Of a DNA stretch of 64,000 bases, positions 41,680-51,328 are shown piece by piece. Positions within the stretch are counted from its first letter, which is position 1. Each line of letters opens with the position of its first letter. Both the position numbers and the translations under genes were made by a program. The DNA is from Campylobacter gracilis (GTDB taxonomy: Bacteria > Campylobacterota > Campylobacteria > Campylobacterales > Campylobacteraceae). The stretch is from positions 28,482 to 92,481 of the forward strand of contig NZ_JAHAFS010000007.1 in the NCBI RefSeq assembly GCF_018374135.1, written 5' to 3'. The notes under the pieces were generated by a model, which did not search any database, was not told the DNA's origin, and saw only the letters and a list, made by a program, of their open reading frames with translations.

Positions 41680-42849
41680 CTACGCGCTATTTTTCTCCGC
41701 GAATTTCGTGCTTGCATAGAGGTAGCTTACAAGCCCTAGCGCGCCCAGTATCGCGCCCGCCTCGCCTATGTGCCAAAGCCCGAATCTCGTTGCTATCTGA
41801 TGCCCCAAAAGCGCTCCGCCGCCGATGCCTACGTTATAGATCGCCGAGTAGATCGATATCGCGACGTCGGTAGCGTCGGGAGCCAGCGCCAAAACCCTAA
41901 TCTGCAAACAAAGCCCAAAGCCGAAAATACCTATCCCCCAGACGAAAGCTGCAAGCAGCAGCGCCGCGTCATTTGTGACAAAAGCTTTTAACGTCAGCAC
42001 CGAAGCTAGGATAAATAGGATCGAGCAGATCAAAAAGGCGTTTGGAAAATGGCGGTAAAGCTTTGAAAAAAGCATGCTAGCGGCGATTCCCGAAGCGCCG
42101 AATGCAAGTAGGACGTAGGTTACGAAGTGATCGCCCGCGGGATTAAATTTCGCTACGAAGGGCTCGACGTAGCTGTAAGTCGTAAAATGCGCGCCTACGA
42201 TCAAAAACGTCAGCATATACAAAGCAAGCAGCATCGGGCGCCTTGCAAGCATCGGCAAGCTCGCAAGAGAGCCCGCGCGACGGCTCGGCAAAAACGGTAA
42301 AATTTTCCAAAGAAACAGCGCCTCCGCCGCCGCAAGCGCGCCGATAGCAAAAAACGTAATCCTCCAGCCGAAAAGCTCGCCGACCACGCGCCCCAAAGGA
42401 AGCCCCAAAACCATGGCTAGTGATGTCCCAAGAGCCAACATGCCGATCGCTTGAGAGCCTTTGTTTATCGGCGCTAGGCGCACGACGAGCGATGAGGTGA
42501 TCGACCAAAAGATCGCGTGCGAAATCGCGATGCCGAGTCGCGCGATTACCAAAACGGCGAAATTCCACGCAATGGCGGCCAGGACGTGGCTTAGCGTAAA
42601 TAGCACGAAAAGTCGCAAAAGCAGCCTCTTGCGCTCGAGCTTTGAGGTTAGCAGCATCAGCGGCAGCGAGAGGATGCTCACCGCCCACGCGTAGATTGTG
42701 ATGATTATCCCCGTGCTCGTAACGTCCATGCTAAAATCCGCCGCGATGTCGCTTAGCAGCGCCACGGGGATAAATTCCGTCGTGTTAAAAATAAAGGCGG
42801 CAAACGCCAGCGCGATAACTCTCGTGTAGGCGATTTTATGGACGTTCAT
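41680..42849 (-). CDS. MFS sugar-efflux-type transporter (SotB/AraJ-like)
   Basis: A 389-residue 12-helix exporter. I start at 42849 (MNVHKIAYTRVIAL), preceded by AAAGGAAAGCCG; the frame is open 37 codons further upstream through an AAATTT-rich leader that reads as basic low-complexity sequence. Family blocks include FAAFIFNTTEFIPVALLSDI, the drug-H+ antiporter-1 style GLPLGRVVGELFGWR and the SKLERKR loop. SotB-like proteins export sugars or drugs. It stands alone, with no visible regulator gene. Confidence 0.85.
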   Translation of the reverse strand: MNVHKIAYTRVIALAFAAFIFNTTEFIPVALLSDIAADFSMDVTSTGIIITIYAWAVSILSLPLMLLTSKLERKRLLLRLFVLFTLSHVLAAIAWNFAVLVIARLGIAISHAIFWSITSSLVVRLAPINKGSQAIGMLALGTSLAMVLGLPLGRVVGELFGWRITFFAIGALAAAEALFLWKILPFLPSRRAGSLASLPMLARRPMLLALYMLTFLIVGAHFTTYSYVEPFVAKFNPAGDHFVTYVLLAFGASGIAASMLFSKLYRHFPNAFLICSILFILASVLTLKAFVTNDAALLLAAFVWGIGIFGFGLCLQIRVLALAPDATDVAISIYSAIYNVGIGGGALLGHQIATRFGLWHIGEAGAILGALGLVSYLYASTKFAEKNSA

Positions 42850-43641
42850 CGGCTTTCCTTTTTTGAGCTTTTTAAATTTGGCTTTAAATTTAGCATATTT
42901 AGCGGTTTTTAGCTTTTCGAGTTTTGCTCGGAATTTTAAAATTTTAAAATTCCGCGCCATATATACATGCCGCGTTTCGTGCTAAATCTAAGCGAAGGAT
43001 TATAGCTAAATTTATCCTCCGCGCAGCTTGCGGAAATAGAATTTACGCTCAAAACGCAAAGTCGCATAGAGTAAAATTCACGTAGCGATCGATCGATGAA
43101 ATTTTAAAATGAAATTTGCACCGCGCTCGGCAGGTGGCAATAAAATTTCTTGTGTTTGGCAGAATGCGCCGAAATTTTATATACCGCGATGTCGCAAGCC
43201 ATAAACAAAATTTCGCTACGTCGAGCTTGGATGCGTATAGCGGTTGAGGCTTTGTAGTGGCTAAATTTTATTATCCGGTCTTGTTGCAATATGAGGTCTT
43301 TTCATCTTGTGGCAAGTGCATTTTTAAATTTCTTAATTTTCGCGCATTCCCGTCATTTGATATTTAGGTTAGAATTTCAAGCTAGACGGCTAAATTTACA
43401 TTAATTTCTACCTGTTGCTCGCGAGCTGCGCTTGTGGAGTACGCAAAATTTTATTTTCAAAGCGGCGAAAGACCCCGTCTCAAATCGTCCTCAAGGCCCG
43501 TCTCAAACCGCCCGTATATCGTGCTTATCGCTCGCCGCTGTGACAAAGCTTTAGAATTTTATTCGGTTTGCGAAGCATTTAAATTTTTAAGCAATAAATA
43601 TGTAAAATTAGCGAAATTTGATAATTCCAAAGGAACTAAAA
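42850..43641. other. Spacer before nifJ, no supported gene
   Basis: About 790 bp. The first 110 bp is the AAATTT-rich leader of the MFS gene. Small ORFs at 43104-43289 (-) and 43434-43739 (+) lack ribosome sites. A TAAAAT element near 43602 could be the -10 of nifJ. Many RAATTY hexamers are present. Confidence 0.5.
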
Positions 43642-46600
43642 ATGGCAAAAGTTATGAAAACGATGGACGGAAACGAGGCGGCGGCTTACGTCTCATACGC
43701 CTTTACCGAGGTCGCGGGCATCTATCCGATCACGCCTAGCTCGCCTATGGCGGATTACACCGATATTTGGGCGTCGCAGGGCAAGAAAAACCTCTTCGGC
43801 ATGCCCGTTAAGGTAGTCGAGATGCAAAGCGAGGGCGGCGCGGCGGGCACCGTGCACGGCTCACTCCAAGCGGGCGCGCTTACGACGACGTACACCGCAT
43901 CGCAGGGGCTTTTGCTAAAAATTCCAAATATGTACAAGATCGCGGGCCAGATGCTTCCGGGCGTCATTCACGTCGCGGCGCGCGCGCTTGCGGCGCAGGC
44001 GCTCTCCATCTTCGGCGATCATCAAGACGTCTATGCCTGTCGCCAAAGCGGCTTTGCGATGCTTGCAAGCGACAGCGTGCAGGAGGTGATGGATCTGGGC
44101 GGTATCGCGCATCTTGCGGCGATTAAGGGGCGAGTGCCGTTTTTGCACTTTTTCGACGGATTTCGCACGAGCCATGAAATTCAAAAGATCGAGGTGATGG
44201 ACTATGCCGAGTTTGATCGCTTGCTCGATCGCGAGGCCGTGCGTAAATTTAGAGCTGACGCGCTAAACTCCGAGCATCCTAAAACTCGTGGCACGGCGCA
44301 AAACGACGACGTATATTTTCAGACGCGCGAGCTAGTCAATAAATTTTACGACGCGCTTCCTGACATCGTCGCGGAGTATATGAGCGAAATTTCAAAGATA
44401 ACGGGGCGGTCGTACGCACCTTTCGTCTATTACGGCGCTAGCGAGCCGCAGCGCGTGATCGTCGCGATGGGCTCGGTCAATCAAGCCCTTGAAGAGGTGG
44501 TCGATCATCTAAACGCGAAGGGCGAGAAAGTCGGCGTGCTAAAAGTGCACCTCTACAGGCCTTTCAGCCTCAAATATCTCTTCGCCGCGATGCCTAAAAG
44601 CGTGCGTAAAATCGCCGTGCTCGACCGTACGAAGGAGCCGGGCAGCCTCGGTGAGCCTCTGTATCTGGATATAAAGGCCGCATTTTACGGGCGCGAGGAC
44701 GCTCCGCTCATCGTGGGCGGCAGGTATGGGCTAAGCTCCAAGGATGTTGATCCCGCGCAGCTAATCGCCGTGTATGAAAATTTAAAGGCGGACGAGCCTA
44801 AAAATGGCTTTACGATCGGCATCGACGACGACGTGACGCATCTATCTCTACCCGTGGGAGATAAAATTTCGCTCGGCTACGAGGATGAGACCGAGTGTCT
44901 ATTTTACGGTCTGGGCGCGGACGGCACCGTGGGCGCGAATAAAAATTCCGTCAAAATCATCGGCGACAAAACCGATCTTTACGCGCAGGCGTATTTCGCC
45001 TACGATAGCAAAAAATCGGGCGGCTACACGCGTTCGCACCTGCGCTTCGGCAAAAGACCGATCCGCTCGACCTACCTTGTCTCAAATCCGCATTTCGTCG
45101 CCTGCTCGGTCGCTGCGTATCTGGACATCTACGATGTCATCGGGGGCATCCGCGAAGGAGGGACCTTTCTTTTAAATTCCATCTGGGATGCCGAGCAGAC
45201 GGCGGCAAAGCTTCCGAATAAGGTTAAAAAAATTCTAGCTGCCAGACGGGTAAAATTTTACATCCTAAACGCCACCAAGCTAGCACGCGATATAGGGCTT
45301 GGAGGCCGCACCAATACGATCATGCAATCGGCGTTTTTCAAGCTCAGCGGCATCATTCCGTTCGAGCAGGCGCAGAGCTATATGAAGGAATACGCCAAGA
45401 AAACCTACGTCAAAAAGGGCGAAGCGGTCGTGGCGATGAACTGCGACGCGATCGATAGGGGAGCGGACGCTTTAGTGCAGGTAGCGGTCGATCCTGCGTG
45501 GGCAAATTTAAAAGATGATGCAGCGGACGCGGACGACAAATACAAGGGCGACGAATTTATAGAAAAGATCGTAAAACCGATGAATGCAGCGCGAGGTGAT
45601 AGCTTGCCGGTCTCGGCGTTTTTAGGTCACGAGGATGGCGGGTTCGACGCGGGCACGACGCGATTTGAAAAGCGCGGCGTAGGCGTCACGGTGCCTAAAT
45701 GGATCGAGCAAAACTGCATCCAGTGCAACCAGTGTGCCTTCGTCTGCCCGCACGCCGTAATCAGGGCGTTTTTGCTAGACGAAAAGGACGAGGCCGCCGC
45801 ACCTTTAAATTTAAAAGAGCACCTGCTAGAAGCCAAGGGCAAGGAGCTAAAGGGGCTAAAATATAAGATCCAAGTAAGCCCGCTAGATTGCACGGGCTGC
45901 GCGCTCTGCGCCGAAAACTGCCCGAGCAAGGAAAAATCGCTCGTCATGGTGCCGCTTGAAGAAGAACTCGCAAAAGGCGAGCAAGAAAGCGCGGACTTTT
46001 TATTCGAGCACGTAAGATACAAAGACGATTTGATGGACAGATCAAGCGTCAAGGGCGTGGGTTTTGCGCGCCCGTATTTTGAATTTCACGGCGCGTGCCC
46101 GGGCTGCGGCGAGACGCCGTATATCACACTGATAACGCGACTTTTCGGCGATCATATGATCGTAGCCAACGCCACGGGCTGTAGCTCGATCTACGGCGGA
46201 TCGGCGCCTTCGATGCCGTACCGCAAGGATGAGAACGGCCGCGGCGTCGCGTGGGCGAACTCGCTTTTTGAGGACAACGCCGAGTTTGGGCTGGGAATGA
46301 AGATCGCAAGCGAGACGCTGCGCCATAAGATCGAGGATCTGATGCTAGGCTCGCTCTCAAGCGTGCCAAACGCGCTAAAGGCGCTTTATCACGACTGGAT
46401 CGAAAATAGAAACGATACGCTAAAATCCGCTCAGATTAGAGATAGACTGGTGCCTCTGCTAGAACAAAATTTGGACGCGCCCGGGGTTTGTGAAATTTTA
46501 GAGCTGAAGCAGTATCTAAACAAAAAATCGCAGTGGATCATCGGCGGCGACGGCTGGGCCTACGACATCGGCTACGGCGGGCTCGATCACGTGTTGGCTA

Positions 46601-47223
46601 CCGGCGAGGACGTAAACGTGCTGGTGCTGGATACAGAGGTTTATTCAAACACCGGCGGACAGAGCTCTAAAGCTAGCCGCCGCGGTTCTATCGCGCAGTT
46701 TACGGCAGGCGGCAAGCGCGTTCAGAAAAAAGACCTCGGCCAGATCGCGATGACCTACGGCAACATCTTCGTCGCGCAGGTAAATTCCAACGCAAACCAA
46801 GCCGCGACACTAAAGGCGATCATGGCGGCGGAGGCCTACCCGGGACCTAGTCTCATCATCGCGTATTCGCCGTGTATCGCGCACGGTATCAAAGGCGGCA
46901 TGGGGCTATCGGGCGATCAAGCCGAGCTTGCGAGCAAATGCGGCTATTGGCCGACCTACACCTTCGATCCGCGGCTCGCGGCGGAGGGCAAAAATCCGCT
47001 TAAAATTTCATCAAAAGAGCCGGATTGGAGCCTTTATGAGGAATTTTTACTAAACGAAGTGCGCTACAACGCGCTTAAAAAGATCGATCCTGAACACGCG
47101 GGCAAGCTTTATGAAGCCAACAAAGCCGATGCGATGAGGCGCTATCGCCAGCTCAAGCGGCTTGCCAATGCCGATTTCGGCGATGAGGTTGCCTCTGCGG
47201 GCGCCGCGAGCGAGAATGCTTAA
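43642..47223 (+). CDS. nifJ: Pyruvate:ferredoxin/flavodoxin oxidoreductase, single chain
   Basis: A 1193-residue enzyme that turns pyruvate and CoA into acetyl-CoA, CO2 and reduced flavodoxin or ferredoxin. The start at 43642 has AAAGGAAC before it. Domain order is normal: pyruvate-binding (YPITPSSPMADYTD near 30), the gamma domain, two [4Fe-4S] motifs (CIQCNQCAFVCP and CTGCALCAENCPS), the proximal-cluster CPGCGETPY, and TPP binding (GDGWAYDIGYGGLDH, then NTGGQSSKAS). Full length for the family. FldA at 49706 is a likely electron acceptor. Confidence 0.96.
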   Translation: MAKVMKTMDGNEAAAYVSYAFTEVAGIYPITPSSPMADYTDIWASQGKKNLFGMPVKVVEMQSEGGAAGTVHGSLQAGALTTTYTASQGLLLKIPNMYKIAGQMLPGVIHVAARALAAQALSIFGDHQDVYACRQSGFAMLASDSVQEVMDLGGIAHLAAIKGRVPFLHFFDGFRTSHEIQKIEVMDYAEFDRLLDREAVRKFRADALNSEHPKTRGTAQNDDVYFQTRELVNKFYDALPDIVAEYMSEISKITGRSYAPFVYYGASEPQRVIVAMGSVNQALEEVVDHLNAKGEKVGVLKVHLYRPFSLKYLFAAMPKSVRKIAVLDRTKEPGSLGEPLYLDIKAAFYGREDAPLIVGGRYGLSSKDVDPAQLIAVYENLKADEPKNGFTIGIDDDVTHLSLPVGDKISLGYEDETECLFYGLGADGTVGANKNSVKIIGDKTDLYAQAYFAYDSKKSGGYTRSHLRFGKRPIRSTYLVSNPHFVACSVAAYLDIYDVIGGIREGGTFLLNSIWDAEQTAAKLPNKVKKILAARRVKFYILNATKLARDIGLGGRTNTIMQSAFFKLSGIIPFEQAQSYMKEYAKKTYVKKGEAVVAMNCDAIDRGADALVQVAVDPAWANLKDDAADADDKYKGDEFIEKIVKPMNAARGDSLPVSAFLGHEDGGFDAGTTRFEKRGVGVTVPKWIEQNCIQCNQCAFVCPHAVIRAFLLDEKDEAAAPLNLKEHLLEAKGKELKGLKYKIQVSPLDCTGCALCAENCPSKEKSLVMVPLEEELAKGEQESADFLFEHVRYKDDLMDRSSVKGVGFARPYFEFHGACPGCGETPYITLITRLFGDHMIVANATGCSSIYGGSAPSMPYRKDENGRGVAWANSLFEDNAEFGLGMKIASETLRHKIEDLMLGSLSSVPNALKALYHDWIENRNDTLKSAQIRDRLVPLLEQNLDAPGVCEILELKQYLNKKSQWIIGGDGWAYDIGYGGLDHVLATGEDVNVLVLDTEVYSNTGGQSSKASRRGSIAQFTAGGKRVQKKDLGQIAMTYGNIFVAQVNSNANQAATLKAIMAAEAYPGPSLIIAYSPCIAHGIKGGMGLSGDQAELASKCGYWPTYTFDPRLAAEGKNPLKISSKEPDWSLYEEFLLNEVRYNALKKIDPEHAGKLYEANKADAMRRYRQLKRLANADFGDEVASAGAASENA

Positions 47224-47330
47224 GCTTTGGCTATTTGTTGAAAATCCGGCTCTGCGAATTTTGCAATCCGGAATTTTATTAAATTCGCGGGACTGCATAA
47301 AATTCCGTATAAATTTTAAAAGAGAAATCC

Positions 47331-48023
47331 ATGAAAAAAATCGGACTAATCGGTGGTATGAGCTACGAATCTACGATTACCTATTATGATGGGATCAATC
47401 GCAAAATTAACGAGCGTCTAGGCGGGCTAAGTAGCGGCGAAATCCTGCTAAGTAGCTTAAATTTCGACGAGATCGAGCGGTGTCAAAGAGATAATGAGTG
47501 GGGCAGGGCGGGCGAAATTTTAGCTCGTCACGCGCGGGTTTTGCAAAGTGGCGGAGCGGATTATATTTTTCTTTGCACTAACACGATGCATAAGTGCTAC
47601 GAGGCGATAAATGCCGCTATCTCCGTGCCCTTCGTGCATATCGCGGACGCCACGCTAGATGAGCTACGAAAGCATGGCGTGCAAAAAGTAGGGCTGCTCG
47701 GTACGATCTACACGATGACGCAGGATTTTTACAAACAGCGCTTAATAGAGGGCGGCGTAGAGGTGCTCGTACCGAACGCGGACGAAATGGAAGCGGTAAA
47801 CGAAGTAATTTTTGATGAGCTTTGCTTTGGTAAAATCTTACCGCACTCCAAAGAGAAATTTTTGCAGATCATTGAAGGACTTAGAGCTCGCGGCGCGCAG
47901 GGCGTGATACTGGGCTGTACGGAGATCGGGCTGCTCGTATCGCAAGCAGATACCGCCGCGTGGCTATTCGATACTACGCAGATCCACATCGATGCGGCAG
48001 TAAGTCTAGCTTTAAGCGAGTAA
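47331..48023 (+). CDS. Aspartate/glutamate racemase family protein
   Basis: A 230-residue racemase of the YgeA/RacD type. The two catalytic cysteines are in FLCTNTMHK and LGCTEIGLL, and the N-terminus has KIGLIGGMSYEST. Substrate could be aspartate, glutamate or another amino acid. It follows nifJ by 107 bp with AAAAGAGAAATCC as a weak ribosome site. No amino-acid transport gene is adjacent. Confidence 0.88.
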   Translation: MKKIGLIGGMSYESTITYYDGINRKINERLGGLSSGEILLSSLNFDEIERCQRDNEWGRAGEILARHARVLQSGGADYIFLCTNTMHKCYEAINAAISVPFVHIADATLDELRKHGVQKVGLLGTIYTMTQDFYKQRLIEGGVEVLVPNADEMEAVNEVIFDELCFGKILPHSKEKFLQIIEGLRARGAQGVILGCTEIGLLVSQADTAAWLFDTTQIHIDAAVSLALSE

Positions 48024-48107
48024 ATATCAAATATGAGTCGGCAAAATTCCGGCTTATAATTTCAAATTTTTATATACATTATCAGTTAAATTTAATCTTT
48101 ACTCTGT

Positions 48108-48113
48108 TATAAT
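48108..48113 (+). promoter_or_regulatory. -10 element for the DUF2325 gene
   Basis: TATAAT preceded by TCTGT lies 29 bases before the start codon at 48143; AAGGGGATG serves as ribosome site. Confidence 0.5.
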
Positions 48114-48142
48114 AACGACTATCAATCATATAAGGGGATGAA

Positions 48143-48466
48143 ATGAACGTTTTAGTTATAGGAGCAGATGAGATTACGCCCATTAAGGCGGTTTTAAAAG
48201 ACCTTGGCGCGAGTAACATCGAGCACTGGGACGCACGAAACGAAAATCGCGTAAATCGTAAGCCGATCCCGCAAGATACGGAGTGTGTCGTTATGCTTAC
48301 GAGCTTTTTGAACCACAACACGATGAAAAAAATCAAAGGCGAAGTAAAAAAGCGCAAAATCCCGCTCGTATGCGCTAAAAGAAGCGTCAGTTGCGTATTT
48401 TGCGAATACTGTAAGGTCTTCAATTTAAATCAAGAATTTGGTTGCAAGCCTTGCGAAGATGATTAA
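48143..48466 (+). CDS. DUF2325 protein with cysteine clusters
   Basis: A 107-residue cytoplasmic protein with the DUF2325 pattern (MNVLVIGADEI, CVVMLTSFLNHNTMKKIK, IPLVCAKRSV). Its C-terminal quarter holds five cysteines (SCVFCEYC, then CKPC) that could bind zinc or an iron-sulfur cluster. Function is unknown. It starts a short run DUF2325, unknown protein, flavodoxin and overlaps the next gene by 8 bases. Confidence 0.75.
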   Translation: MNVLVIGADEITPIKAVLKDLGASNIEHWDARNENRVNRKPIPQDTECVVMLTSFLNHNTMKKIKGEVKKRKIPLVCAKRSVSCVFCEYCKVFNLNQEFGCKPCEDD

Positions 48467-49694
48467 AATTCCAAGGAATTTAAGTAGTGACGGCAGGTCC
48501 AGGCAAGCGGTTAAAAAATCGCGCACTGCGCCGCAATCAAATGCTTGCGACGATGAAACAGGCGAGCTAAATTCCAAGAATTTTTTAAATTCTAGCAAAT
48601 TTAACGCTACTTACCTTGCAGACGCCGAAAGTAAGAAATTTAGCGGCAAATTTAAAAAGTTTTCAAGCGGTAAATCGGGCGCACTTAATCATAATGCCTC
48701 TAAGCCACATGCTGTAAAGAGTGCGCAAAAAGACGGCGCGAATGGGAATTTAACAGCAAGGATTTTTTGCGACACTGGCTTAGCGCAAGAGAATTTTTTC
48801 TGCGCTAAGCGTTCGGACGAGAAATCAGCTTTGTTACGAGATATTGCCGCGCCAAAACGAGATATCGCGGCGCGCGAAAAACGCCAAAAAGCGGATCTGC
48901 GGCGCGATAACGAGCTTATTGATGATGAAATTTTAAATGCCGAAGCTTTTAATAAAAAATTCTTTTGCGGCGAAATTTTTGGCTTTGATGCGAACGGGCG
49001 CGAGATTGCGTCAGAGGCGCTGCGGGATTATAATGCGGCTTCGCGAGCGCGGGCGATGCTAACTCTATATAATTTTAACGTTAATGCGGATTATAGAATT
49101 CCGCCCACAAATTTAAAGGGCGCTTCGCAGTTTCGAGCGGCATTTTTAAATTTCATCGCCTCCGAGCTTAGGCGCGGAGCTTGTAAAATTTACCGCTTCA
49201 AGCCCGCCGTGAAATTTTGCGTGGCGGATAACGCGATAATTTTTTCTTATCTGCGCGGCATGCCGCTGCCCGCGCTCGCTGCAAATCCCCGCTACAAGCT
49301 GGCTCGTGTGATAGTTAGCCTGCGTAGCGGCTTGCTGCTAAACGGAGACGATGCATTTCGCAATTTCGTGTTTTGCAAAATCGCGCTTCGCAATGCAGGC
49401 GCACAGCTGCAACTTGTGGGCAAATCGGGCGAGCTCATTGTAGTTCGCAAGAGCGGTTTTAGCCTAGGCGTGGTTGCGAGCTTTAAAAAAATTCTACCTC
49501 AAAATCCAGCCATTTATGATAATGATATAAAAAAAGCGCTAGAGCTTTGCCGCGGAGCAAACCTCGATGCCGTGTATCTTGTCTATCCAAAAAATGAAAA
49601 TTTTAACCGCCACGTCGAGATAAAAAGCGAATTCTTTAAGGGAAATTTCATTATGAAATTAGTACCATACAAGCTCACCGACAAAATTTATTAA
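48459..49694 (+). CDS. Unknown protein with a low-complexity N-terminal half, upstream of fldA
   Basis: A 411-residue protein. I start at 48459 (MIKIPRNLSS), overlapping the DUF2325 gene by 8 bases. Residues 1-150 are low complexity (Asn, Ser, Lys, Phe, Ala) and encoded by AAATTT/AATTC-rich DNA. Residues 150-411 look like a folded domain (FFCGEIFGFDANGREI, RARAMLTLYNFNVNADYRIPP, ARVIVSLRSGLLLNGDDAF). No signal peptide or membrane helix. Family not recognised. The gene ends 11 bases before fldA, so it probably shares a transcript with it. Confidence 0.7.
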   Translation: MIKIPRNLSSDGRSRQAVKKSRTAPQSNACDDETGELNSKNFLNSSKFNATYLADAESKKFSGKFKKFSSGKSGALNHNASKPHAVKSAQKDGANGNLTARIFCDTGLAQENFFCAKRSDEKSALLRDIAAPKRDIAAREKRQKADLRRDNELIDDEILNAEAFNKKFFCGEIFGFDANGREIASEALRDYNAASRARAMLTLYNFNVNADYRIPPTNLKGASQFRAAFLNFIASELRRGACKIYRFKPAVKFCVADNAIIFSYLRGMPLPALAANPRYKLARVIVSLRSGLLLNGDDAFRNFVFCKIALRNAGAQLQLVGKSGELIVVRKSGFSLGVVASFKKILPQNPAIYDNDIKKALELCRGANLDAVYLVYPKNENFNRHVEIKSEFFKGNFIMKLVPYKLTDKIY

Positions 49695-49705
49695 AAGGAT
49701 ACCAA

Positions 49706-50197
49706 ATGGTTGGAATTATTTTTGGAAGCTCGATGGGCAATACCGAGGACGCCGCGAAGCTGATCTCTGAAAAGCTAGGCATAGAAAACGAGCTAAAAAA
49801 CGTTGCGGACATCGCGCCTGCAGATCTAAATAAATATACTGCGCTCATCATCGGCAGCTCCACATGGAACGACGGCGAGCTGCAGGACGACTGGGCGGGC
49901 TTTGATTTCTCAGCCCTTGATGTCGCGGGCAAGACCGTCGCGATTTTTGGCATGGGCGATAGCTCAAGCTACAGCGACGCCTACTGCAACGCAATGCGCG
50001 AGTTATACGATAACTTCAAAAAAGCGGGTGCAAATATCGTAGGCGCAGTGCCTACCGACGGATATGAATTCGACGAGAGCAAGGCCGTAGTGGATGGTAA
50101 ATTCGTAGGTCTCGCGCTAGACAATGACAATCAAAGCGACCTCACCGAGAGCCGCATCGAAGCGTGGATAGCACAGATCGCTCCATCTTTTAAATAG
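49706..50197 (+). CDS. fldA: Flavodoxin
   Basis: A 163-residue long-chain flavodoxin. The phosphate-binding loop is GSSMGNTE (residues 7-14), and FMN-ring regions are SSTWNDGELQDDWAGF and FGMGDSSSYSDAYCNAM. In Campylobacter and Helicobacter, flavodoxin accepts electrons from pyruvate and 2-oxoglutarate oxidoreductases; nifJ is 2.5 kb upstream. The ribosome site is AAAAGGATACCAA. A hairpin follows the stop codon. Confidence 0.94.
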   Translation: MVGIIFGSSMGNTEDAAKLISEKLGIENELKNVADIAPADLNKYTALIIGSSTWNDGELQDDWAGFDFSALDVAGKTVAIFGMGDSSSYSDAYCNAMRELYDNFKKAGANIVGAVPTDGYEFDESKAVVDGKFVGLALDNDNQSDLTESRIEAWIAQIAPSFK

Positions 50198-50207
50198 TCC
50201 TCCTTTA

Positions 50208-50241
50208 AATTTGCCGTGGAGCGTACGCTTCGCGGCAAATT
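50208..50241 (+). terminator. Terminator after fldA
   Basis: A 9-bp perfect outer stem (AATTTGCCG/CGGCAAATT) with an inner palindrome AGCGTACGCT, starting 11 bases after the stop. The outer stem ends in AATT rather than a long T run. Confidence 0.6.
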
Positions 50242-50456
50242 AGAATTATCATTAAAGTTCTAGCTAAATTTCAAAGCTATAAAATTTAAAAATTTCTTTC
50301 TACTTGTAATTTTTTGCATCACACCGGCAAATAAAATTTAGCCTATTTTATCACATAAAATTTTGTTACCAATAAATTTAGTGAGATTTTAAAATATTCC
50401 GCTAATGCTTAACAATTAATCTCAAAATTTACCTCAAATTTAATCAAATTTTAAGC

Positions 50457-50463
50457 GGGGGGG
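50457..50463 (+). repeat. Seven-G tract in the lipoprotein gene leader
   Basis: GGGGGGG preceded by AAGC, 34 bases before the start codon at 50498. In Campylobacter, G tracts of eight or more change length by slippage; seven is borderline. It lies where it could alter promoter spacing of the downstream gene. Confidence 0.5.
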
Positions 50464-50497
50464 CTAGTATTCCTTACTTTAATCTTAAGGAGTAAGT

Positions 50498-51274
50498 ATG
50501 AAGCTCAGATATATGATGGGTGCCGTAGCGGCGGCTTTGGTGTTAGCAGGATGCGGTGAGGACGAGATAGAACTCGTCAAAAACTATACTTTGCCCGATT
50601 TTAAATCTATTAGTATAGGCACGGCGATCGAGGGGTCAAAAAAGTGCAAAAATATCACGTGGTCAAAGGCTGATCGCGGCGGATTAAAATCCGTCACGAT
50701 GGTGTGCGACATAGATATGGAAGCACTGAATGCCGAACGCGAGAAAGCGACTAAAAAACGTCTTGAGGAATATAAGAAAAAGACTTTAGACATGGATATA
50801 GATAGTGCTATGAATTTCTACAAGGGCAAAGCCTATGATAAGGATGGCTTGCTTCAGTTAGCCAACAAGCTTTGCAAACTAAACGATGCGAAATTCCAAG
50901 AGACTATAAAAGCAAAAGGTAAGATAGAATACTCAGATCAGAAGAAATTGGTCGATTGCGATAGCTCACTAGAAAGCGAGATTCTGAAGGGCGACGATCC
51001 TAAGAAAACGGATACATATCTGCCTGCCGTAATAGACTTCTTGAAAAATGTGGCGTATCATTCGCAATTGACGCCCGAGCAATTAAGAGCCGATTACGGC
51101 ATCTCCGATAAAGCGGCGCCGTCTAGCGCAACGATAGAGCTTAATTTCGTCGTCAATAATGATAAAAGCGTAGATTTGGCGCCGGAATTTAAGCTAACGG
51201 CGGACGGCAAAGAAGAATCTGTGGGCAAAAATGTTACGTCTAAAAACGCGCTAGCGGAGTTTTATGTAAGATAG
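50498..51274 (+). CDS. Lipoprotein of unknown function (258 aa)
   Basis: A 258-residue lipoprotein with lipobox LVLAGCG (Cys at about residue 19). A Lys/Glu-rich helical stretch lies at about 80-110 (DMEALNAEREKATKKRLEE). The C-terminus is beta-like (ATIELNFVVNNDKSVDLAPEF). Four or five Cys are spread through the mature part (KKCKN, MVCDI, KLCKL, VDCDS), which could form two disulfides. I do not recognise the family. AAGGAG precedes the start. A seven-G tract lies just upstream and a hairpin downstream. Confidence 0.7.
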   Translation: MKLRYMMGAVAAALVLAGCGEDEIELVKNYTLPDFKSISIGTAIEGSKKCKNITWSKADRGGLKSVTMVCDIDMEALNAEREKATKKRLEEYKKKTLDMDIDSAMNFYKGKAYDKDGLLQLANKLCKLNDAKFQETIKAKGKIEYSDQKKLVDCDSSLESEILKGDDPKKTDTYLPAVIDFLKNVAYHSQLTPEQLRADYGISDKAAPSSATIELNFVVNNDKSVDLAPEFKLTADGKEESVGKNVTSKNALAEFYVR

Positions 51275-51293
51275 TGCGCTGCGGAATTCTTGA

Positions 51294-51328
51294 GTAGCGG
51301 AGCAGAATTTTAAAATTCGCTCCGTTAC
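51294..51328. terminator. Terminator-like palindrome after the lipoprotein gene
   Basis: A 35-base near-perfect dyad. The outer arms GTAGCGGAGC/GCTCCGTTAC have one mismatch and the core is GAATTTTAAAATTC, with one bulged A. It starts 20 bases after the stop codon. Confidence 0.65.

Noticed and set aside
41680..42960. Longer MFS protein starting at 42960
   Set aside because: The extra 37 residues are a basic low-complexity leader made of AAATTT motifs; the good ribosome site is before 42849.
45627..46052. Open frames opposite to nifJ
   Set aside because: They are antisense shadows of a strongly conserved gene, with no ribosome site.
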